NCBI RefSeq assembly: GCF_001879105.1
Contig: NZ_MLCF01000022.1
Span: 1 to 64,000 of the forward strand
Direction of reading: 5' to 3'
DNA: 64,000 nucleotides
Source of the DNA: Mangrovactinospora gilvigrisea
Lineage (GTDB): Bacteria > Actinomycetota > Actinomycetes > Streptomycetales > Streptomycetaceae
Shown here: piece after piece, positions 8,462 to 14,998 of the stretch
How positions within the stretch are numbered: the first letter of the stretch is position 1
Layout: each line of letters opens with the position of its first letter
The notes under the pieces: model-generated
What the model saw: only the letters and a program-made list of their open reading frames with translations
Told to the model about the DNA's origin: nothing
Database searches by the model: none
Made by a program: the position numbers and the translations under genes

Positions 8462-10090
8462 TCAGACGTGCGCCGGGGCCTCCAGCCTGCGGATCGCGTC
8501 CTCCCGGCCTCCGACGTCGTACCAGCGGCCGACGGTCATCCGCAGCAGATCGGCGAGCTTCTGGTCGCCCAGCGCGCCGCCCTGCAGCCGTCGCACGACC
8601 ACGGCCACGTCCTCGGCGGTCACCACCAGTTCGTTCTCGAGATAACGCTCCAGCAGTTCCTCGCTCACCCTGGGACGGCTGGCGCACAGCAGGTCGGCGA
8701 CCTCCGCGACGACCACGGCCCAGGAGCGGTCGGGGCGATGGGCCTGCGCGGGATCGGCGAGCTCGCGCAGGGCCAGCTTGACGGCGCTCGACCCCCTGGG
8801 CAGGGCGTTGAGGTAGTCGACGAGGACGCCGGTGGCTCCGGGCTCCTCGGCGAAGACCTGGGCGGCGAGCCGCTCGGCCACGGTCTGCGCCGCCTTCCAC
8901 CAGTCCTGCCGACCGGTGACCTTGGCGAGCAGATCCGCCGTCTCCCGGCCCGTCCGGCCCGCGACGTGCTCGGCTGCGGCGATCCACAGCAGCCGGTTGT
9001 AGTCCGCGTCCGCGTGCCCTTCGACCAGATCGTCGACCTCCCCCATCGACAGCGGCCCAGGGGCCGCCCGCCCGCGCCCCGCCACGATGTCCGCCAGCAG
9101 GGCCGGCGTGGTCCGGGCGAGCACGCCGGAACCCTGCCACCAGGTGATGATGTTGCGGAGCCGGCCGCGGGTCTGACCGGACGCCACACGCCGGCGGACG
9201 GCATCGAAGCGCTGGGGATGCTCCGCCTGGATCTCGGCGCACAGCCGGACGAGGTTGTCCTCGCTCCACTTCCGGCACACATGGTCGAGGAGGTGCTCGG
9301 AGCTGTTGGGGCTCACCCCCAGCAGCGCGGCCACCAGAACGATGGTGTCCGCCCTGGTCGCCTTCTTCTCCAACTCGCCGTCGATCCACCGCTCCAGCAC
9401 CGGATCGCTGGGGCTCAGCTCGTGCAGGGCGCCGACCAGGTCGTCGGGCTGCTCCGCAGACAGGTCCGGGGCGTGTCGCGCGCCCTCCCCGACGATCGCG
9501 TCGAGCGTCTCGCGCAGCAGGATGCCGGCCGCCGACGTGCAATCGTCCTTCTGCTCCGCCACCAGGGTGATGTAGAGCAGCGCCTTGTCGATGTTCCGGC
9601 GGCCCGACTTCGGATGGGCGAAGGAGTGGACCAGCTCGTCGACCAGCTTCGGATGATCGCTGCCGCGGAGCAGACGGACGATGTCGGCGATGTCCGGAAT
9701 CGGTCGCTGCCGGGCGATGTCCCGGATGATGTCCTTGGTCAACTGCGAGCCCGGCGCATCCGCCTCACCGGGGTCCGTCAGATCGAGCTTGCGGACCAGC
9801 TCCGCGGCCTCCCGGACGCTCCGGCAGATCGCGGCCGTGGCCAGGACGTTGATGGCGTCCCGGTACGACAGATGGTGCTCCCGCGCCGCATCGATCAGGC
9901 GGTCGATACTGTTGCGCAGCGCGAAGGTGCCCAGCAACCTGATCACCGTGACGGCGCGCCCCTGGTGGCGGATCCGCTCGATCAGCCTCTTGAGCTCCGC
10001 GGGCTCGCACTCCGAGACCACCTGGGCCAGGGCGTAGAGCTCGGCGTCGAATCTGTTCCCCGGACGATCCGGCTCCGCGTCGTCGCTCAT
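8462..10090 (-). CDS. All-helical protein of a caspase/EACC1-type operon
   Basis: The 542-residue soluble protein has no signal peptide or membrane segment. It consists of successive amphipathic helices, for example LYALAQVVSECEPAELKRL, IDRLIDAAREHHLSYRDA and LADLLRMTVGRWYDVGG, consistent with an alpha-solenoid of TPR or HEAT kind. I do not recognise the family. Its ATG (10090) overlaps the stop of the caspase gene as ATGA, which implies coupled translation and joint function. As an inference it may be the sensor, scaffold or substrate of the caspase-like peptidase. It is the last gene of the operon and converges on the permease gene. Confidence 0.8.
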   Translation of the reverse strand: MSDDAEPDRPGNRFDAELYALAQVVSECEPAELKRLIERIRHQGRAVTVIRLLGTFALRNSIDRLIDAAREHHLSYRDAINVLATAAICRSVREAAELVRKLDLTDPGEADAPGSQLTKDIIRDIARQRPIPDIADIVRLLRGSDHPKLVDELVHSFAHPKSGRRNIDKALLYITLVAEQKDDCTSAAGILLRETLDAIVGEGARHAPDLSAEQPDDLVGALHELSPSDPVLERWIDGELEKKATRADTIVLVAALLGVSPNSSEHLLDHVCRKWSEDNLVRLCAEIQAEHPQRFDAVRRRVASGQTRGRLRNIITWWQGSGVLARTTPALLADIVAGRGRAAPGPLSMGEVDDLVEGHADADYNRLLWIAAAEHVAGRTGRETADLLAKVTGRQDWWKAAQTVAERLAAQVFAEEPGATGVLVDYLNALPRGSSAVKLALRELADPAQAHRPDRSWAVVVAEVADLLCASRPRVSEELLERYLENELVVTAEDVAVVVRRLQGGALGDQKLADLLRMTVGRWYDVGGREDAIRRLEAPAHV

Positions 10091-11127
10091 CCAGCCTGGG
10101 CCCGGTCAAGGGTGATCACATAGCGGGCCAGCGCGTCCGGCGCGTTGCGGAAGGTCCGGAACGCGCGGTCGGCGACGGCCTGCGCGCGGCTCTGCCAGCG
10201 CTCGTCCCGGTTGGCCGACAGGCGCGCCACCACCTCGCCGGTCTTGTCCGCGTCCCGCAGCAGGTCTTCGAGGTCGCACTCCGCGTCCCGGAGCAGGGTG
10301 GCGACCCACTGGTCCGGATCGACCGGGTTGCCGGGGCGCGGCCGGCGGTCGGCCGGATCCATCCGGTTGGTGGCGAGCACATACTTCTCGTGCGCGTCGT
10401 TGAGGAGCATCCGGGGTTCGTGGTGCGCCTGGTCGCACCCCGCCATCGACTGCTCCACGGCGTCCCGCAGGAGGCCGAGGGTGAGGTGGCTGTGGTAGTC
10501 GTCGGTGCCCCGGCGCAGCACGTCGAGCAGGTGCCCGCTGAACGGGGTGCAGCCCGCCAGGCCGTCCGAGAGGCTCGGGCAGCCGTTCGGGTCGGCGAGC
10601 GAGTCGCTGCCCTTCACCGCCGTCAGCAGGCAGGTGCCCTTGCCCTGGCCGATGACGCCGAGGCTGCCGGCCTCGGGTCGGCCGCCGAGGCTCTTGAGCT
10701 GGTTGGAGTAGCAGCAGTCGGCGATCAGGACCTTCATCCGGGCCTTCGACTGCCGCATCACCCGGTAGACATACCAACTGGACAGCCAGGTCCATGGTTT
10801 GCGCTGATGGGAGGAGCCGACGGCGAAATGAACCTCGGCGTCGGGGACGTCCTTCCACAAGGCGCCGTGCCCGACGTAGACGACGACCAGGACGTCCTGG
10901 TGGGTGGCGCGGTCGGCCTCCTCCTCGAGGGCGGTCATCACGCCGTTGGGTGTGCGCACCTCATCGGCGGTCAGGACGCGGCAGCCGCCGCCGTCCTGCC
11001 GCCACAGCGGGTCCGAATCGAGCACAAGGCCGAAGTGCCGGGCGCTTTCTCCGATCTCGGAGTAGCTCACGATCCCCGACTCCCGGGGGTAGTCACCGGA
11101 GCCGATCACCACTGCCCGGAAGGCCAT
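10087..11127 (-). CDS. Caspase-like cysteine peptidase (C14 family)
   Basis: The 346-residue protein begins MAFRAVVIGSGDYP, the usual first strand of the caspase fold. The catalytic dyad is visible as His87 in YVGHG and Cys139 in ADCCYSN, the latter matching the metacaspase D-x-C motif. Residues 1-235 make up the peptidase. Residues 240-346 are helical and may bind partners. GGAGGAG lies 5 nt before ATG 11127. It begins one base after the stop of the EACC1-like gene and overlaps the 542-residue protein gene. In actinobacteria such peptidases act as effectors of biological-conflict systems; the trigger and substrate here are unknown. Confidence 0.88.
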   Translation of the reverse strand: MAFRAVVIGSGDYPRESGIVSYSEIGESARHFGLVLDSDPLWRQDGGGCRVLTADEVRTPNGVMTALEEEADRATHQDVLVVVYVGHGALWKDVPDAEVHFAVGSSHQRKPWTWLSSWYVYRVMRQSKARMKVLIADCCYSNQLKSLGGRPEAGSLGVIGQGKGTCLLTAVKGSDSLADPNGCPSLSDGLAGCTPFSGHLLDVLRRGTDDYHSHLTLGLLRDAVEQSMAGCDQAHHEPRMLLNDAHEKYVLATNRMDPADRRPRPGNPVDPDQWVATLLRDAECDLEDLLRDADKTGEVVARLSANRDERWQSRAQAVADRAFRTFRNAPDALARYVITLDRAQAG

Positions 11128-11128
11128 G

Positions 11129-11455
11129 TCACTCCTCCGCGTTCCTGCCCTCGGCCGGGTCGTCCGGCACCTCCGCCGTCTCGACGGCGGTCTCCGGCGG
11201 GTCGAGTCGGGCGCTGCGCCACTGCTCGACCCGGCGCTTGACCAGGGCCGCGAGGTAGTCGTAGGACTTTTCGGCGGTCTTGGTGAGGACGACGGTCAGC
11301 AGGATCTCGACGACGCCTCCGCTGAGGTCGGGGCCGCCGTCGACCTCCTCCGCCCGCCAGTCGAGCTCGGTGGCCTGCTTCAGGTCGACCAGCAGCTCGT
11401 CGGAGTCGTCCAACCCCAGCGGTCCCCTGAGCCGGACCGAGATCCTTGTTGCCAC
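11129..11455 (-). CDS. Small EACC1-like component of the caspase operon
   Basis: This protein of 108 residues starts at GTG 11455 (VATRISVRLRGPLGLD). It has an N-terminal beta segment, then GGVVEILLTVVLTKTAEKSYDYL and a C-terminal helix ending in an acidic Pro/Glu-rich tail. Size, layout and position before a caspase match what is described as effector-associated constant component 1 (EACC1), small proteins that occur with trypsin- or caspase-type effectors. The assignment rests on pattern memory, not on alignment. A longer frame from TTG 11494 is unlikely because the promoter at 11500-11528 would place the RNA start at about 11492. Confidence 0.68.
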   Translation of the reverse strand: MATRISVRLRGPLGLDDSDELLVDLKQATELDWRAEEVDGGPDLSGGVVEILLTVVLTKTAEKSYDYLAALVKRRVEQWRSARLDPPETAVETAEVPDDPAEGRNAEE

Positions 11456-11499
11456 ACCCGCCCCCGAGGAGAAGTCGCACGGTGCTGCCGCCAACCGAG

Positions 11500-11528
11500 A
11501 GTATCCCGAGCGGCTGCTGGGGCGTCAA
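11500..11528 (-). promoter_or_regulatory. Promoter of the caspase operon
   Basis: On the minus strand TTGACG (11528-11523) and GATACT (11505-11500) are separated by exactly 17 bp. This is the best vegetative-type promoter in the vicinity and lies about 45 bp before the GTG of the first operon gene. It suggests that the operon is transcribed on its own and possibly constitutively. Confidence 0.6.
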
Positions 11529-11568
11529 CGCCCGAAGTCGGTTGCGGGGCGGGCCGCCTGAGGGGCCG

Positions 11569-12108
11569 CTACTCCCCCGTCTCGCCGTCGATCGACTCGC
11601 GGAGCAGGTCGGCGTGGCCGTTGTGGCGGGCGTACTCCTCGATCATGTGGCAGACGATCCAGCGCAGCGACGGGGTGAGGCCGTCCGGCCAGGAGCGGCG
11701 GGCCGGGCGGGACATGCCGCCGTCGGCGAGGGCGTCGGCGGTGAGGGCGCGGGAGCGCTCGACGGCGGCGCTCCAGAGGGTGCGCAGCGCGTCGGGGCCG
11801 TCGGCGGCGGCCGAGGTCCACTCCCAGTCCGGCTCGGCCTCCCAGTCCACCGCCGCGAAGGGCGCGGCGCGGTCCAGGCCGTGCAGGTAGTGGCCGAACC
11901 AGTGGTCCTCGACGAACGCCATGTGCTTCAGCAGCCCGCCCAGTGTCATCGAGGAGGACGCGGTGGTCGCCCGGAACGCCGCCGCGTCCAGGCCGCGGCA
12001 CTTCCACTCCAGGGTCTGCCGCTGGTAGTCGAGGAAGCCCAGCAGCGTCCCCGTCTCGTCCACCGCGACCGGCGGCTCGGTGCGGCCCTGCTCGTCAATG
12101 ATCGCCAT
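11569..12108 (-). CDS. DinB-like (DUF664) protein
   Basis: The 179-residue protein starts at ATG 12108. The family is a four-helix bundle with three metal-binding histidines. Here candidates are His62 (LLKHMAFVE) and His154, His162 or His165 in CHMIEEYARHNGHADLLRE. Members include mycothiol- and bacillithiol-dependent S-transferases, and the mycothiol gene mshC is in the same window, but the substrate is unknown. It is separated from the exporter genes by a strong hairpin and from the caspase operon by about 110 bp. Confidence 0.85.
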   Translation of the reverse strand: MAIIDEQGRTEPPVAVDETGTLLGFLDYQRQTLEWKCRGLDAAAFRATTASSSMTLGGLLKHMAFVEDHWFGHYLHGLDRAAPFAAVDWEAEPDWEWTSAAADGPDALRTLWSAAVERSRALTADALADGGMSRPARRSWPDGLTPSLRWIVCHMIEEYARHNGHADLLRESIDGETGE

Positions 12109-12122
12109 GCCCGCGCAGCCTA

Positions 12123-12156
12123 CGTCACCGCCCCCGCGCGGGCGGGGGCGGTGACG
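12123..12156 (-). terminator. Hairpin terminator after the DrrAB-type exporter
   Basis: A perfect 15-bp stem (12123-12137 with 12142-12156) encloses the loop GCGG. It lies 22 bp after the stop of the permease gene. There is no T run, as is common in Streptomyces terminators. Confidence 0.7.
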
Positions 12157-12178
12157 GCGGTGACGGCCCGCCGGGGCG

Positions 12179-12970
12179 TCAGACCGAGCGCTGGTAGGAG
12201 CGGAAGGTCAGCACGGAGAGCGCCACCGCGGCGACGGCCAGCGCCGCCAGCGCGCCCAGCCGCCAGGCGACACCGGGCCAGTCGGGGTGCGCGGCGAGGG
12301 CCAGCCGTCCGGAGCGCACCGCCCAGTCGACCGGGTTGCAGGCGGCGATGTGCCGCATCCAGGACGGCATCAGCGTCGGCGCCATGAACGCCGAGGAGAG
12401 GAAGGTCAGTGGCAGCATCAGGAAGACGTTGACGCCGATGATCGCCTCGCGTTCCCGCACGGTCATCCCGATCGCGTTGGACATCCCGCCGAAGACCGTG
12501 CCGACCAGCACGGACGCGGCCACCACCACGGCGATCCCGGCGGCCCCGCCCGGGTAGTGGGCGCCGCCCACCCTGCCGAGCACCAGGATGATCGCGGTCT
12601 GCGCCGCGGTGGTCACCGCCATCTCCGCGACGGTCGCCGTCATCAGCGCCACCCGGCTGGTCGGGGCGGTGAGGAAGCGGTCCAGGGTGCCGCGCTGGAT
12701 CTCCTCCATCGCGCCCATGCCCGCCCACATCGCGCCGTTCATGGCGTTCATCGCCACCACGCCCGGCACCAGGAAGTCCAGGTAGTTGCCGGAGCCGAAC
12801 CCGGGCAGGTCCACGATCTTCTTGAAGAGCTGCCCGAAGAGGAACATCCAGATCACCGGTTGGACGAGGCCCACCCCGACGAACGCCGGCTGCCGCAGCA
12901 CCGCCCGCAGGCGACGCCCCGTCAGGTACCGGCCGTGGGTGAAGACCGTGCCCATCTCCGCGGTCGCCAT
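12179..12970 (-). CDS. ABC-2 type exporter permease (DrrB-like)
   Basis: The 263-residue protein has six hydrophobic segments and the ABC-2 signature region TFLSSAFMAPTLMPSWMRHIAACNPVDWAVR. ATG 12970 overlaps the stop of the ATPase gene as ATGA. Together the two form a DrrAB-type exporter for drugs or lipids. A transporter next to a PadR regulator is a common arrangement for resistance pumps whose regulator responds to the exported compound. The substrate cannot be deduced. Confidence 0.9.
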   Translation of the reverse strand: MATAEMGTVFTHGRYLTGRRLRAVLRQPAFVGVGLVQPVIWMFLFGQLFKKIVDLPGFGSGNYLDFLVPGVVAMNAMNGAMWAGMGAMEEIQRGTLDRFLTAPTSRVALMTATVAEMAVTTAAQTAIILVLGRVGGAHYPGGAAGIAVVVAASVLVGTVFGGMSNAIGMTVREREAIIGVNVFLMLPLTFLSSAFMAPTLMPSWMRHIAACNPVDWAVRSGRLALAAHPDWPGVAWRLGALAALAVAAVALSVLTFRSYQRSV

Positions 12971-14007
12971 CAGACCGCCACCTCCTCGTGGTGCTGCTCG
13001 GCCGGGGTCTCGTCCTCCGCCGCCTCCGCGGCGTAGCGGCGGCCGGTGACCCGCAGATAGACGTCGTCCAGCGAGGGCCGGGCGACCGTGACGGACGCGG
13101 CGGGCGCCCCCGCCGCCTGCAGCGCGGCGAGCACCGCCGGCACCGCGGCGGCCCCGTCGTCGGCGCGGGCGCTCACCCCGCGGCTCCCGACGCCGCGCAC
13201 CTCCCGGGTGCCGGGGACGGCGGCCACCACCCGGCAGGCCTCCCGGAGGTCGGCGGACGGGCCGAGTTCGAGGTGCACCGCGTCGCCGCGCAGCGCCCCC
13301 TTCAGCTCGTCCGGGGTGCCCTCGGCGACCACCTTGCCGCGGTCGACGACGGCGATCCGGCCGCCGCCGCCGGCGAGCCGGTCGGCCTCCTCCAGGTAAT
13401 GGGTGGTCAGCAGGACGGTGACGCCCTCCTCCCGGGCCAGCCGGGAGATCTCCGCCCACATCGCGGCGCGCGCCTCGGGGTCGAGGCCGGTGGTGGGCTC
13501 GTCCAGGAAGAGGATGCGGGGCCGGTGCACCAGCCCGAGCGCCACGTCCAGGCGGCGCTGCATGCCCCCGGAGTAGGTGTCGGCGCGGCGGCCGGCCGCC
13601 TCGGTGAGCAGGAACCGCTCCAGCAGCGCGTCGGCGCGGGCGCGGGCGTCCCGGCCGCTCAGCCCGTGCAGCCGGGCCTGGAGCACCAGGTTCTCCCGCC
13701 CGGTGGCGACCGGGTCGACGCCGGAGCGCTGGGCGACGACGCCGATGGCACGGCGCACCGCGTCGGGCCGCCGGGCCACGTCGTTGCCGGCGACGACGGC
13801 GCGGCCGGCGTCCGGGCGGGCCAGCGTGGTGAGGATCTTGACGGTGGTGGACTTGCCGGCCCCGTTGGGGCCGAGCAGGCCCAGCACGGTGCCGGGCGCG
13901 ACGCTCAGGTCGAGCCCGTCGAGGGCGCGCACCGGGGCGCTGCCGCGCGGGGTGTAGGTCTTGACGAGTCCTCGGGCGAGGATCTCGCCGTCACTGGTGG
14001 AAGGCAT
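12970..14007 (-). CDS. ABC exporter ATP-binding protein (DrrA-like)
   Basis: The 345-residue protein starts at ATG 14007 (MPSTSDGEIL). Walker A GPNGAGKST is at residues 46-54, followed by the signature YSGGMQRRLDVALGL, Walker B ILFLDEPTTGLDPEAR and the H-loop LLTTHYLEEADRLA. The DrrA-type C-terminal domain follows and ends in PAEQHHEE. The open frame reaches 14070, but that extension looks like untranslated leader. The gene drives the overlapping permease gene and lies 154 bp downstream of the padR gene on the same strand. Confidence 0.92.
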   Translation of the reverse strand: MPSTSDGEILARGLVKTYTPRGSAPVRALDGLDLSVAPGTVLGLLGPNGAGKSTTVKILTTLARPDAGRAVVAGNDVARRPDAVRRAIGVVAQRSGVDPVATGRENLVLQARLHGLSGRDARARADALLERFLLTEAAGRRADTYSGGMQRRLDVALGLVHRPRILFLDEPTTGLDPEARAAMWAEISRLAREEGVTVLLTTHYLEEADRLAGGGGRIAVVDRGKVVAEGTPDELKGALRGDAVHLELGPSADLREACRVVAAVPGTREVRGVGSRGVSARADDGAAAVPAVLAALQAAGAPAASVTVARPSLDDVYLRVTGRRYAAEAAEDETPAEQHHEEVAV

Positions 14008-14161
14008 GGGTGGGTGACCCGCCCTTTCTGCGAGCTGTGGCGCAGGCGCGGACGGGTACGCTGGTCGCACGGCGCCGGCCTGCCGGTGTCGGGCCCCGGG
14101 CGGTGCTCCAGATCTTGGCGGAGAGGTGCACCGTGCCGGGGGTTTCTCGTTCTCGCTGCGC

Positions 14162-14842
14162 TCAGTCGGTGGCGGCGCCCCCCTCGGCCTGGTGCCGGAG
14201 CTCGGCGCGCATCCACGGGCGGTCGGCCCATTCGGGCGGGAACTCGTGGACGGCGTGCATCCGCCGCCAGGCGTCGATCTCCAGGACGCCCTTGTCGGCG
14301 TCCTCCAGGACGCCGCGGCACCACTGGGCCTCGGCGCGCTTCATGGCGAGCGCGTACTCGGTCTCCAGGAGCAGCACCCGGGGCAGCTGCTGACGCTCGG
14401 CCAGCTCCCGCACGGCGGCCTCCTCGGAGGCGATCGCCACCTCCAGGACGGCGAGCCGCCCGGCGATCAGGTCCATCGCCTCGTCGGGCGGCAGCACTCC
14501 GATCAGGGAGAGGGCGGCCTCGAAGCCCGGGTACTCCTTGACGGGCTCGCCGAGCAACCGGCGGAGCCGCTCCTGGAGTTCCTCGCGCCCGTCGTCGGTG
14601 ATCCGGTAGACGGTCCGCTCGGGCCGCTTCCCGGCGCGGTCGGTGCCGGCGCTCTCCACCAGCCCGGCCTCGGCGAGGCGCGCGACGACGGTGTAGAGGG
14701 AGCCCCAGCGGATCTTGATGCTGCCGTCCTTGCCGCGCCGCCGCATCAGCCGGGCGATCTCGTACGGATGCATCGGCCGCTCGTACAGCGTGGCCAGCAC
14801 GGCCAGCGCCAGCGGACTCGCACCCGCCCTGCTGGTGGCCAT
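14162..14842 (-). CDS. PadR-family transcriptional regulator
   Basis: The 226-residue protein has a PadR winged helix at residues about 10-90 (LALAVLATLYERPMHPYEIARLM, then GSLYTVVARLAEAGLV and a wing with ERTVYRITDDGREEL). A C-terminal dimerisation domain with long helices follows. It starts at ATG 14842 with AGGGCGGTGGG upstream. It precedes the DrrAB-like exporter on the same strand and is probably its repressor. A palindrome overlapping its own -10 hexamer suggests autoregulation. Confidence 0.92.
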   Translation of the reverse strand: MATSRAGASPLALAVLATLYERPMHPYEIARLMRRRGKDGSIKIRWGSLYTVVARLAEAGLVESAGTDRAGKRPERTVYRITDDGREELQERLRRLLGEPVKEYPGFEAALSLIGVLPPDEAMDLIAGRLAVLEVAIASEEAAVRELAERQQLPRVLLLETEYALAMKRAEAQWCRGVLEDADKGVLEIDAWRRMHAVHEFPPEWADRPWMRAELRHQAEGGAATD

Positions 14843-14866
14843 CGGCCCACCGCCCTTCGTCTCGCT

Positions 14867-14906
14867 TACTCGTGAGCGAGTATATCGCGAGGCAAGGCGA
14901 CGTCAA
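14867..14906 (-). promoter_or_regulatory. padR promoter with overlapping operator
   Basis: On the minus strand TTGACG (14906-14901) and TATACT (14884-14879) are 16 bp apart. The perfect inverted repeat TACTCG-N4-CGAGTA at 14867-14882 covers most of the -10 box. The motif TATATCGCG also occurs twice, at 14881-14889 and 14910-14918, on either side of the -35. This arrangement fits repression by PadR of its own operon. Confidence 0.65.
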
Positions 14907-14930
14907 GCTATATCGCGTCTAGGCAGGAGG

Positions 14931-14965
14931 CCGCGCCCCCAGGGGCGCGGGGAACCGCGCGAGTC
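14931..14965 (-). repeat. GC-rich hairpin element downstream of the helicase gene
   Basis: A 9-bp stem (14931-14939 with 14942-14950) is followed by GGAACCGCGCGAG. I recall very similar GGGGCGCGGGGAAC-type elements as widely dispersed intergenic repeats in Streptomyces. Here it may also serve as the terminator of the helicase gene, whose stop is at 14999. Confidence 0.5.
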
Positions 14966-14998
14966 CCCCCGGGGGACCCGCGGCGTGCGGAGGACCGT

